From: Candidatus Saccharimonadota bacterium
GTDB lineage: Bacteria > Patescibacteriota > Saccharimonadia > Saccharimonadales > JAICHO01
Assembly: GCA_025924835.1 (NCBI GenBank)
Contig: JAICHO010000007.1
Coordinates: forward strand, 1 to 33,581
Direction: 5' to 3'
DNA: 33,581 nucleotides
Positions 1-6,996 of this stretch are shown here, piece after piece. Each line of letters opens with the position of its first letter. The stretch's first letter is position 1. The position numbers and the translations under genes are program-made. The notes under the pieces are model-generated. The model ran no database searches and was not told the origin of the DNA. It saw only the letters and a program-made list of their open reading frames with translations.

Positions 1-1
1 C

Positions 2-1132
2 CCGCAATGGCAAAGTGTAGACAGCCCGCTGGCGTTTGCTATTGGCAAAGACATTTCCGGCGCGCCCATCATAGCCGACCTGGCCAAAATGCCGCATTTG
101 CTGGTGGCCGGCCAGACTAACTCCGGTAAATCAGTCATGATTAATGCGATATTGACCAGTTTGCTGTACCGCAATAGCCCCAGTGATCTTAAGCTTATTC
201 TGGTGGACCCCAAACATGTAGAGTTGACGCCTTATAACGATGTGCCGCACTTATTAACAGAGGTAATTACCGAACCCGAAAAGTGTATCAGCGCGCTCAA
301 ATGGGCAGTTGCCGAAATGGAACGGCGTTACCGCACCATGGCCGAAGCCAGATGCCGCAACATTGGCGAATACAACGCGCAGAAAAAAGAAGAAGGTATG
401 CCGTACATTGTGATTGTCATTGACGAGCTAGCCGACCTGATGATGATGGCTGCCCGCGACGTTGAATCGTTGATTGTACGAATTGCTCAGAAAGCCCGCG
501 CCGTTGGTATCCACCTAGTAGTGGCTACCCAGCGCCCCAGCGTTGATATTATTACGGGGCTAATTAAGGCTAACGTGCCAGCCAGGATTGCCTTTACCGT
601 CAACAGCCAGGTAGATTCGCGTACCATTATAGATATGATGGGCGCCGAAAAACTGCTGGGTATGGGTGACATGTTGTTTGCTACCTCCGATACGCCCAAG
701 CCACGGCGCGTTCAGGGGGCGCTAATCACCACCGAAGAGATCCAAAAGGTGACCGATTATCTGCGTATGCAGCGCCCGCCGCAGTACGATGACGAGGTTG
801 TCAGCCAGCCGGTACAGTTAAATGGCAAAGGTGGCATAGTGGCCGACTATGGCGGCCAAGATGCGGATGATGACATGTTCCGCGACGCGGTGCGGGCGGT
901 GATTGAGGGCAAAAAGGCCAGTACCAGCCTGCTACAGCGACGCCTGCGCATTGGCTATGGCCGGGCAGCACGGCTCATAGAAACCATGGAAGAGCAGGGC
1001 ATTATCAGCCATGCGGACGGCAACCGGCCCAGGGAAGTACTGGTGAGTAGTTTAGATGATGTTTATGGTAGCGCGGTGGGTGGTGATGCTGAAATATACG
1101 AAGAAAATTTTCCTGATACCGGTCAGGTGTAA
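2..1132 (+). CDS. ftsK: DNA translocase FtsK/SpoIIIE, C-terminal part (5' end outside window)
   Basis: The frame is open from base 2, so the gene starts upstream. FtsK is a membrane-anchored hexameric motor that pumps chromosome termini through the closing septum and activates Xer recombination at dif. Visible here are the lead-in to the motor (LAFAIGKDISG, then MPHLLVAG), Walker A GQTNSGKS, Walker B-like VIVIDELADLMM, and the conserved ATQRPSVDIITGLIKANVPARIAF stretch at about 545-605. The last 65 residues form the winged-helix gamma domain (FRDAVRAVIEGKKASTSLLQRRL, about 875-945) that reads KOPS-type sequences. An acidic tail follows. The membrane domain is not in the window. The next gene begins 6 bases after the stop. 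The family call is secure; FtsK versus SpoIIIE is only naming. Confidence 0.96.
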   Translation, partial: PQWQSVDSPLAFAIGKDISGAPIIADLAKMPHLLVAGQTNSGKSVMINAILTSLLYRNSPSDLKLILVDPKHVELTPYNDVPHLLTEVITEPEKCISALKWAVAEMERRYRTMAEARCRNIGEYNAQKKEEGMPYIVIVIDELADLMMMAARDVESLIVRIAQKARAVGIHLVVATQRPSVDIITGLIKANVPARIAFTVNSQVDSRTIIDMMGAEKLLGMGDMLFATSDTPKPRRVQGALITTEEIQKVTDYLRMQRPPQYDDEVVSQPVQLNGKGGIVADYGGQDADDDMFRDAVRAVIEGKKASTSLLQRRLRIGYGRAARLIETMEEQGIISHADGNRPREVLVSSLDDVYGSAVGGDAEIYEENFPDTGQV

Positions 1133-1138
1133 AATCAT

Positions 1139-2803
1139 ATGCCAGCAAAAAAATCACCTACCAAATCTAAACAACCATGGCGCTCCCAAGCGCGGCGCAA
1201 GACAGTAGCCAGACGTAAGTCCGGGCTGCTGTTTATTTTGATCTTTGCCACCGTTGGTGGAGCCATGCTTTTGTTGACTCATGCCGCCGGCGACACCACA
1301 CCGGTGTATGAACTCTATAATTCGTCGCTTAATGATTACTTATATACCACTTCTAGCGCAGAAAAGGATAATGCTCAAAACCTAGGGTATAACTACCAGG
1401 GTATAAGTTTTTACGCCTGTTTGTCTTCGTCAGCGGGAGCGGTACCGATCTACCGTGTGTATAACGATACTTACTACGACCACTTTTATACATCTTCCGC
1501 GAATGAGCGGGACAATGCCCTTAATAATGGCTATCAGAACGAGGGCATAGGCTTCTATGGTTGTCCTCAGTCTAGATCGGATGCACTACCTGTCTATCGG
1601 TTGTACAATTCGGCGCGGACGCTCCACTATTACACCACGTCGGCTAATAACCGTGATTATGTCATGAATTACGGCTTTAGTTATGAGGGAATTGAATTTT
1701 ACGGTTCGACCGGCAATCCTGCTCCGGCGCCATCTCCATCACCTACTCCTTCTCCCACCCCCTCGCCATCTCCTTCTCCGTCACCTTCACCTTCACCCAC
1801 ACCTTCGCCAACTCCATCCCCGACGCCCTCATCCACTACGACTACGCCACCACCACCGGTTACGAGCGGCAATAGTCCACAGCCTACAACTTCTAACCGG
1901 CCGATACAGGGTGGGGGAACACCCAAAACCAAGCCAATTACGGTAGCGCCAGCTGGACCGGATACGGCGCCACCAAGCAAGCCGACGGACTTTGCCGCGC
2001 ATAGTGACGAGCAAGGGGTCAGTATTGATTTAAGCTGGACGGCATCACAAGATAATTCCGGGGCGGTAAACTACCAGCTTGAACGTTCGACTGACCAACA
2101 GTCATGGCAGAGTCTTTCCGAGAACAAGTCGGATACAGCCTATGCTGATCTGGACGTTAGCTTTAATACGCATTACTTTTACCGTGTCAGGGCCTCCGAC
2201 GCGGCAGGTAATAAGTCCGATTATGCAACGGCCGATGCCACCACAGCCGGCTTTAGTGGTAACGCCTCACCGGATAAGGATCTTACGCTGACGGATGATG
2301 AAAATCATATTAAAGCTACACTACCTGCCGGCGCTTTATCGGATGTTGCCAGTTGTGCCATAGAGACCGGCACATTTAAAGATATCAATGCCGAGCCGCA
2401 TGGCTATACAACCGTCAGCGGCCCATTCCAGATTTTGTGCAAGAAAACCGATAACTCTGTTATATCCAGCTTCAATAAGCCCGTCGCTATAGAGTGGACT
2501 ATTACGCCGCCCAAAAATGTCGCCGGCGCTTTGGAGTATTACGGCAGTGACGGCAAGTTATACAAGCTGGCCATAAAGTCGCATGATACCAAATCACACA
2601 CCGATACCTTTACATTGGATAAGGGGACGACCTTTGTAGCGCTTGGCAAAGTCAAGCACACCTCTATCTGGGTCAGGATATTAGAAGTGATGGTAGTCAT
2701 CATACTGATTGTCGGGGCGGTGCTAGCCTTTTTGTACCGCCGTTACCGTAAACAGCAGCAATCAGTCTACGACGATTACATACACAAAATGCGCGGCGTG
2801 TAA
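1139..2803 (+). CDS. Membrane-tethered surface protein: DUF5648-like repeats, Pro/Ser stalk, FN3, C-terminal membrane anchor
   Basis: 554 residues. A basic N-terminus precedes a hydrophobic segment (about 29-50). Three repeats of about 45 residues follow (about 54-190), each reading YxLYN...HFYTTSxxERDxAxxxGYxxEGIxFYG, the DUF5648 pattern seen in secreted bacterial proteins. A Pro/Ser/Thr stalk of about 80 residues comes next, then a fibronectin type III domain (about 277-368; SWTASQDNSG, YFYRVRASDAAGNKS). A beta-rich region with LPAGAL is reminiscent of ZU5-like domains. A second membrane segment (about 514-533) leads to a short basic tail. The most natural topology exposes the repeats and FN3 outside, anchored at both ends. 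Binding of a host or surface ligand is plausible but not shown. No ribosome binding site is visible; the 6-base gap after ftsK suggests co-transcription. Confidence 0.8.
   Translation: MPAKKSPTKSKQPWRSQARRKTVARRKSGLLFILIFATVGGAMLLLTHAAGDTTPVYELYNSSLNDYLYTTSSAEKDNAQNLGYNYQGISFYACLSSSAGAVPIYRVYNDTYYDHFYTSSANERDNALNNGYQNEGIGFYGCPQSRSDALPVYRLYNSARTLHYYTTSANNRDYVMNYGFSYEGIEFYGSTGNPAPAPSPSPTPSPTPSPSPSPSPSPSPTPSPTPSPTPSSTTTTPPPPVTSGNSPQPTTSNRPIQGGGTPKTKPITVAPAGPDTAPPSKPTDFAAHSDEQGVSIDLSWTASQDNSGAVNYQLERSTDQQSWQSLSENKSDTAYADLDVSFNTHYFYRVRASDAAGNKSDYATADATTAGFSGNASPDKDLTLTDDENHIKATLPAGALSDVASCAIETGTFKDINAEPHGYTTVSGPFQILCKKTDNSVISSFNKPVAIEWTITPPKNVAGALEYYGSDGKLYKLAIKSHDTKSHTDTFTLDKGTTFVALGKVKHTSIWVRILEVMVVIILIVGAVLAFLYRRYRKQQQSVYDDYIHKMRGV
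1718..1830 (+). repeat. Low-complexity Pro-Ser/Thr coding repeat
   Basis: A pyrimidine-rich run of imperfect 6-base units (variants of CCATCT, CCTTCA, CCCACT) encodes the alternating Pro-Ser/Pro-Thr stalk of the surface protein. Such tracts change length by slippage, so stalk length may vary between strains. Confidence 0.85.
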
Positions 2804-2836
2804 GAGATAGTTAGGATTAGGTTCTATAGACTAAAG

Positions 2837-2856
2837 ACTAATAATATGATATTAGT
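2837..2856. promoter_or_regulatory. AT-rich 7-bp inverted repeat upstream of the lipoprotein gene
   Basis: ACTAATA (2837-2843) and TATTAGT (2850-2856) are perfect inverted arms in the 79-base gap before the lipoprotein gene. A -10-like TATAGT lies at 2856-2861, with no convincing -35. It may be an operator or part of a promoter; this is a weak call. Confidence 0.3.
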
Positions 2857-2882
2857 ATAGTATTGTTGTTTAGGAGATATTA

Positions 2883-3392
2883 ATGGGAGTTACGACTGCT
2901 ATTGCCGAGCGCACAGGGTCTACATCGCGCCGGTCGGGCACACGATTGGGCACGGCACTTTTGATGCTGGTTTTGTTAACAGGCTGTTCAGGGGGGCGTC
3001 AGGGAAGTGGTGAAGCTGTGGCGCCAGAAGCTACTTCTACCACTCTCCAAATTCCTGGGTATATTGGAGGTTGCCAGCCCTTTGAGGTGATCACCCAGGA
3101 CAGGTGGGATCCCCGAGGTGCCGCAATTCGGGATTCACCAGACATACACGCAGAGCAGGTTGGCGGTTTTAAAGGCAATATACATATTCAGGTTGACGGT
3201 TGGGTAGAGGCCAAAGAAGCATATCCTCTAAACCCAGACCCGTATAAAGGCGAGCAATGGTACCACTTTGTTGGCGGCGGCTGGATGACCCGGGCAGCGC
3301 TCCGCTCCGAAGAAACCAAGTACGATAAATACGCACCAGACGGTGGTCTGTTACCAGCACTGCCACCCGAATGCCGACTTACCCCTCAGTAA
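2883..3392 (+). CDS. Predicted lipoprotein with SH3-like domain
   Basis: 169 residues. A basic N-terminus and hydrophobic stretch end in the lipobox LLTG-Cys (Cys about 35), predicting lipid attachment after signal peptidase II cleavage. After a short Ser/Thr linker the mature part reads like a bacterial SH3 domain: GAAIRDSP (the VRSGPS position), a central strand pair, EQWYHFVGGGWMTRAAL (the WYKV...GWV position). These domains usually bind cell-wall peptides. AGGAG at 2873-2877, five bases before the ATG, supports the start. The gene stands alone and faces a convergent hypothetical gene. Lipoprotein nature is well supported; the SH3 fold is inferred from pattern only. Confidence 0.72.
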   Translation: MGVTTAIAERTGSTSRRSGTRLGTALLMLVLLTGCSGGRQGSGEAVAPEATSTTLQIPGYIGGCQPFEVITQDRWDPRGAAIRDSPDIHAEQVGGFKGNIHIQVDGWVEAKEAYPLNPDPYKGEQWYHFVGGGWMTRAALRSEETKYDKYAPDGGLLPALPPECRLTPQ

Positions 3393-3422
3393 ACTGTGAT
3401 AGAGTCGTGTTGAAGTGATAGC

Positions 3423-4169
3423 CTACGCAGCTAGCAGTAAGTCAGAGGGCACTCGTGGGACAATTGCCCCATGCTGGATTCGGCCATGCAAAGAGCGCGC
3501 AGTAGCCAGCCGGGCTGCCGGAATAATACGGTCTTGGGCGGGAACCTGAGAAATAAAATCAGACACTTTCTTCCAGCCTTTCAGGCGTGCGTTAAGCTCG
3601 CTAAGCCAATATTCGCTGTTAACTCTTTCCTCAATCGGATTTTCTCCCCGTTGGCTAACAGGTGTGATGCCGTCTATCCAGCCTAGCACGCGCCTAGTCG
3701 TATGTTTCTTTGTATCGTAATCAATCCGTGCCTGGTCTACCTCCACTGCGCCCTGCAGTAACATGCTGGCGACTTTCCAGGCAAAGTTCCGGCGCCTCAT
3801 GACTTCAATTGAGGGAGGCGGAGGGGGCGTCATGACTTCCTCTATCCACATGTGTAAGACCCGCGGAACGTAAGCGATCTGTGGAGTAGAGTTTCTGAAC
3901 TCGTGGATTGTCCCTGAATCAGGAGAAGGCTGGCTGGCGGCTAATTTTCTCCAATACTCCTCTGTCCAGTAAATATGGTGCTTATCCCTTGTTGAAAGAT
4001 CCGATGGGGTTAGCATGTCGGGGAAGGTTCGTACGGCTAATTCAAAAGTGGCATCAATATCAGCAATACCACGCTCATCAAGCGGAGTCGCAAATTTTCC
4101 GGTTTGGTAGTCATAAAGGCGCGCAAGGGGTTCTGGTAGTTCGGGTGATAAAAGCGCTGCCCTCATCAT
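3423..4169 (-). CDS. Hypothetical protein (248 aa), unrecognised
   Basis: I do not recognise this protein. It has no signal peptide or membrane segment, so it is probably cytosolic. It is rich in Trp, Arg and Pro, with a penta-proline run (MTPPPPPSIEVMRRR, about residue 113) and several charged helical stretches (for example SEYWLSELNARLKGWKKVSDF). No catalytic motif stands out. The PPPPP run is the kind of sequence that needs EF-P for efficient translation, and efp lies about 1.5 kb away. It is monocistronic and convergent with the lipoprotein gene. Two adjacent ATG codons (4169 and 4166) could each be the start and no clear ribosome binding site separates them. The open frame is long and uninterrupted, which supports a real gene. 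Confidence 0.6.
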   Translation of the reverse strand: MMRAALLSPELPEPLARLYDYQTGKFATPLDERGIADIDATFELAVRTFPDMLTPSDLSTRDKHHIYWTEEYWRKLAASQPSPDSGTIHEFRNSTPQIAYVPRVLHMWIEEVMTPPPPPSIEVMRRRNFAWKVASMLLQGAVEVDQARIDYDTKKHTTRRVLGWIDGITPVSQRGENPIEERVNSEYWLSELNARLKGWKKVSDFISQVPAQDRIIPAARLATARSLHGRIQHGAIVPRVPSDLLLAA

Positions 4170-4266
4170 GTACGTTACGCTTCTTTACCATTAGCATTCA
4201 TCGTTAACCGTATTGTGTCGTATTACACGATAGCGCGTCAAGTTAATTTGCCTAATATATGTATAG

Positions 4267-4295
4267 TTGACTAACAGGGGTGGATAAGATATACT
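4267..4295 (+). promoter_or_regulatory. Sigma-70-type promoter of the rpsF operon
   Basis: TTGACT at 4267-4272 and TATACT at 4290-4295 are each 5/6 matches to consensus with an ideal 17-base spacer. Transcription should begin near 4302, giving a leader of about 58 bases. This is the best canonical promoter in the window and suits a ribosomal protein operon. Confidence 0.8.
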
Positions 4296-4314
4296 TAGCG
4301 GGTTATAAACCTTA

Positions 4315-4340
4315 GCTCACGGCCAAAAGGGCGCGTGGGC
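4315..4340 (+). promoter_or_regulatory. Leader hairpin before rpsF, possible S6:S18 autoregulatory element
   Basis: GCTCACG (4315-4321) pairs with CGTGGGC (4334-4340), with an inner stem GCC/GGGC closed by an AAAA loop and bulged G residues. It lies in the predicted mRNA leader, 9 bases before the Shine-Dalgarno. Many bacteria control rpsF mRNA by binding of the S6:S18 complex to a bulged leader hairpin. The known CCG-bulge consensus is not obvious here, so that function is inference; the hairpin itself is seen. Confidence 0.45.
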
Positions 4341-4359
4341 TTTAACCAAAGGAGGATCC

Positions 4360-4746
4360 TTGAATCAGTACGAAATTGCCGTATTGTATCACCCTGACCT
4401 GGAAGTGGACTTGTCCAAAGCCGAGGAAAAGGTAACCAAAATCATCACCGGCAACGGTGGTAAAATTGTCAAAACCGATAACTGGGGCAAGCGCAAGCTG
4501 GCGTACATTATCAAAAAACAAGAGTTCGCGGTATATGTTTTTTATACCGTGGATATCCCTGGTGACGGGGTCAAGAAAGTAGAGAATACGCTTAATATTA
4601 CCGACGAGGTAATACGCTATCTCATTGTCCGACCGGATCTGAAAAAGATTGCCAAGGCCGAGGCTGACAAGGCCGAAAAGGCCAAGAAAGCCGCCGAACG
4701 CGGTGACCGTGGCGACGACAAAGACGAAGAAGACGAAAAAGAGTAG
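4360..4746 (+). CDS. rpsF: 30S ribosomal protein bS6
   Basis: 128 residues beginning at a TTG codon with a strong AAGGAGG four bases upstream. bS6 binds the 16S rRNA platform as a heterodimer with bS18. The S6 fold is recognisable from NQYEIAVLYHPDLEVD, through the central GGKIVKTDNWGKRKLAYIIKKQEFAVYV strand-helix region, to NITDEVIRYLIVRPD. The C-terminal tail of about 30 residues is alternately lysine- and aspartate-rich, a common S6 extension. It is first gene of the rpsF-ssb-rpsR cluster, 25 bases before ssb. The TTG start is the only codon compatible with both the Shine-Dalgarno and the family N-terminus. Confidence 0.97.
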   Translation: MNQYEIAVLYHPDLEVDLSKAEEKVTKIITGNGGKIVKTDNWGKRKLAYIIKKQEFAVYVFYTVDIPGDGVKKVENTLNITDEVIRYLIVRPDLKKIAKAEADKAEKAKKAAERGDRGDDKDEEDEKE

Positions 4747-4771
4747 AATAGGATTATAAGGAGTATTTGAC

Positions 4772-5239
4772 ATGGCACGAAGCGTAAACCAAGTAATTCT
4801 GATGGGTAATCTAACCCGTGATCCGGAAGTCCGCCAAACCCCTAACGGCCAGAGTGTTTGCAGCTTTAGCTTGGCACTAAACCGCGCCTACAAAGATAAC
4901 AGTGGCGAATGGAAAGAAGTCACTGACTATATTGATGTGGTGGCGTGGGGACCGCTGGGCGAGCGTGTCGGGCAATATCTGGCAAAAGGCCGCCGCGCCT
5001 TGGTGCAGGGACGCCTGCAAAGTCGCAGCTGGGAACAAGACGGCCAAAAACGCAACAAAGTAGAAGTACTGGCTAATGATGTTACTTTTCTGGATAGTCG
5101 TGGTGGTAGTGAGGGCGGTAGCGATAATGCGCCGGTTTCTGACGATGCGCCTAAACCTGCTAAGAAGCCAAAGGCTGATGACATCGTTATTGAAGATATC
5201 GGTGACGAACCGATTAATTTAGACGATATTCCGTTTTAA
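4772..5239 (+). CDS. ssb: Single-stranded DNA-binding protein
   Basis: 155 residues. SSB coats single-stranded DNA in replication, repair and recombination and recruits partners through its C-terminal tip. The OB fold covers about 1-110 (VNQVILMGNLTRDPEVRQTP, YIDVVAWGPLGERVGQYL, KGRRALVQGRLQSRSW). A flexible acidic and proline-containing linker follows, ending in the canonical DDIPF tip used to bind exonuclease I, PriA and others. AAGGAG at 4757-4762 supports the ATG. Position between rpsF and rpsR is the classical arrangement in many bacteria. A palindromic repeat copy lies directly after the stop, inside the presumed operon. Confidence 0.97.
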   Translation: MARSVNQVILMGNLTRDPEVRQTPNGQSVCSFSLALNRAYKDNSGEWKEVTDYIDVVAWGPLGERVGQYLAKGRRALVQGRLQSRSWEQDGQKRNKVEVLANDVTFLDSRGGSEGGSDNAPVSDDAPKPAKKPKADDIVIEDIGDEPINLDDIPF

Positions 5240-5243
5240 AACC

Positions 5244-5311
5244 ATGAGACACCTGGAAGGTTTCTCATCGCGCGGGCAAAATGGAATACATTTTGTCCGG
5301 CTGCTTTTCCC
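5244..5311 (+). repeat. Intergenic palindromic repeat, copy 1
   Basis: Two hairpins in series. The first is ATGAGA-C-ACCT/AGGT-T-TCTCAT (5244-5268). The second has CAAAATG (5277-5283), loop GAATA, CATTTTG (5289-5295), with extra outer pairs (GGG against TCC). It ends with GGCTGCTTTTCCC. The core is shared with the copies at 7733-7842 (reverse) and 26865-26932. Here it lies between ssb and rpsR, so it would be transcribed within the operon. Confidence 0.85.
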
Positions 5312-5374
5312 GAAAACCACTGACCATTAACGAATAAGAAGGAATTTAAGTTTAAGAAGTAAGGAGAATATTTT

Positions 5375-5578
5375 ATGGCGAAGATTTTTAAACACCGAAC
5401 AGACGTAGCGTATTTTGACTACAAGGACTTTAAGACCTTGCAGCGCTATGTAAATGGCTTCGGTCAGATTGAAAGCCGCAAAAAAACCGGCCTGAAAGAG
5501 CACGAGCAGCGCCGGTTGGCTATAGCTATCAAGCGTGCCCGACATATCGCGTTGCTGCCATTTGTTGCCAGCAACTAG
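5375..5578 (+). CDS. rpsR: 30S ribosomal protein bS18
   Basis: 67 residues, normal for the family. bS18 partners bS6 on the 16S rRNA platform. The core is clear: FDYKDFKTLQRYVNGFGQIESRKKTG, then the basic RRLAIAIKRARHIALLPFV helix. AAGGAG at 5361-5366 precedes the ATG. In many bacteria rplI (bL9) follows rpsR; here efp follows and no rplI occurs in the window. Its stop codon lies in the loop of a 9-bp hairpin. Confidence 0.97.
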   Translation: MAKIFKHRTDVAYFDYKDFKTLQRYVNGFGQIESRKKTGLKEHEQRRLAIAIKRARHIALLPFVASN

Positions 5579-5587
5579 GGCAACAAA
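5561..5587 (+). terminator. Hairpin across the rpsR stop codon, possible terminator or attenuator
   Basis: TTTGTTGCC (5561-5569) and GGCAACAAA (5579-5587) form a perfect 9-bp stem with a 9-base loop containing the TAG stop. Only two T residues follow, so classical intrinsic termination would be weak. It may instead limit read-through into efp or protect the 3' end. Confidence 0.4.
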
Positions 5588-5649
5588 TTACCAAATAAGT
5601 AAGGCAAGGCTGGGATTTTCCATACCTGCCATGAATGAAAGGAGCATTG

Positions 5650-6213
5650 ATGGCACTTGGGCCAACAGATCTAAAAAAGGGACAGGTTTTTCAATTGGAC
5701 GGAGTACCGTACCGTGTGGTGGAATACGGGCAGAAGGTTATGGGTCGCGGCGGATCGATTGTGAATGTTAAGATCAAAAGCCTGACGGACGGTAAGGTTT
5801 TGGATAAGACCTTTAAGGGAAACGAATCGATTGAGCCGGCTGATATTACCAATAAAAATGTCCAATACCTGTATAACGACGGCACAACGTTCTTTTTTAT
5901 GGACGAAGTGTCATATGAGCAGTTTGAATTGCCGGCCAGTGATATGGCTGACAAGGTGGGTTATATGAAAGAGGGTGATACCGTCCAGGCCCAGCTGTTT
6001 GACGGCCGGGTGATTAATATTGAGTTGCCCAAAAACCTGCCACTTAAAGTTACTTATACTGAAGATGCGGTTAAAGGCGACACCAGCTCATCAATAACCA
6101 AGGACGCCACCTTGGAAACCGGCATCAAAATCCGCGTACCCGCGTTCGTAAAAACCGGTGATGTCATAAGCGTTGACACTGCCACCGGTGCCTACCGCGA
6201 GCGGGTAAAATAG
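5650..6213 (+). CDS. efp: Translation elongation factor P
   Basis: 187 residues from the ATG at 5650. AGGAG at 5640-5644 with a 5-base spacer picks this start over the in-frame ATG at 5635, and MALGPTDLKKGQVF is the usual family beginning. EF-P rescues ribosomes stalled on polyproline. The KOW-like domain, the central OB domain and the C-terminal OB domain (IKIRVPAFVKTGDVISVDTATGAYRERV) are all present. The loop tip, normally PGKG, reads MGRG, so Arg33 replaces the usual modified lysine. In other bacteria an arginine here can be rhamnosylated by EarP, but that class has its own signature and no EarP is seen here. The zinc-peptidase gene starts 6 bases downstream. Confidence 0.95.
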   Translation: MALGPTDLKKGQVFQLDGVPYRVVEYGQKVMGRGGSIVNVKIKSLTDGKVLDKTFKGNESIEPADITNKNVQYLYNDGTTFFFMDEVSYEQFELPASDMADKVGYMKEGDTVQAQLFDGRVINIELPKNLPLKVTYTEDAVKGDTSSSITKDATLETGIKIRVPAFVKTGDVISVDTATGAYRERVK

Positions 6214-6219
6214 GCAAAT

Positions 6220-6996
6220 ATGTCTGCATCTGGTGAATTTATTGAATCAGCAGTTGAGCAATATGGCATTACTGGCGGCCAAGAGCTTTGCGCAACCATA
6301 CTGAATAGCGTTGATTTCGCCGGACATTATCATGACCTAAGGTGGCCTTTACAAACGATTAAACTTGGATTCAGTTCATGGCCAGATCGCGATGAGGGAG
6401 GAGTTCCGATGCTTCCTGTCATAGGAATTTCGGATGGATATTACGGTTTTGGCATGATGTTCAATACAGCATATCCACTAGAAGTGTTAAAGCTTGGTGT
6501 TAGGCCGATTGCGGTACACGAGACTTCACATGTAGCACAGTTCCAGGAGGGATGGTTAAGTGGAGAGTATGCCAAGGGCGGGCAAGGCTTTACTTTTTTA
6601 AAGTATGTATTTAATGAAGGGGCAGCGGATTGGCATGCAAGCCGTTGTCAAAGTAGGTTATACGGCTCGTTGGTGAGCGTTGCTTTGCATCACCCCAAAT
6701 CTCCTAATATTGGACTTGATGTAGCGGCTGAGTTGGCTCATATATCTACGATAGGAACTGATTTTCCAACAAGTGAGCTTGTTGATTATTTGCAAGGTGA
6801 TCCTGATTGTCCAAAAAAAGGTTATAGGCTTGGTTTGTACATAGTACAAAAAGCACTTGCCTTAAAGTTAGTCAAAGCAACAGAGTTGGTAAGCATGACT
6901 AACTTAATGGTGCAGTCTGCTTGCGAAACTATACTCTCGGCCATAGAAGCGTCAAAACCCTCAGGAGTATCACCAAGTGGTGAAGCAACGGCTTGA
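6220..6996 (+). CDS. Predicted DUF2268-like zinc metallopeptidase
   Basis: 258 residues. A gluzincin-type active site is visible: HETSH (VRPIAVHETSHVAQF, about 105) supplies two zinc ligands and the catalytic Glu, and NEGAADWHASR (about 132) supplies the third ligand. The later GYRLGLYIVQKAL segment also matches the layout of DUF2268 predicted zinc proteases. No signal peptide or membrane segment is seen, so it is probably cytosolic. The substrate is unknown. The gene is wedged between efp and tlyA and overlaps tlyA by 20 bases, so it is likely translated from the same mRNA. Codon use looks more A/T-rich than its neighbours by eye, a possible sign of separate origin. No good ribosome binding site is seen before the ATG. 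Confidence 0.72.
   Translation: MSASGEFIESAVEQYGITGGQELCATILNSVDFAGHYHDLRWPLQTIKLGFSSWPDRDEGGVPMLPVIGISDGYYGFGMMFNTAYPLEVLKLGVRPIAVHETSHVAQFQEGWLSGEYAKGGQGFTFLKYVFNEGAADWHASRCQSRLYGSLVSVALHHPKSPNIGLDVAAELAHISTIGTDFPTSELVDYLQGDPDCPKKGYRLGLYIVQKALALKLVKATELVSMTNLMVQSACETILSAIEASKPSGVSPSGEATA

Noticed and set aside
1699-1980. Gly/Val-rich reverse and His/Leu/Arg-rich forward frames across the proline linker
   Set aside because: Produced by the low-complexity Pro-Ser codons in other frames; no start signals.
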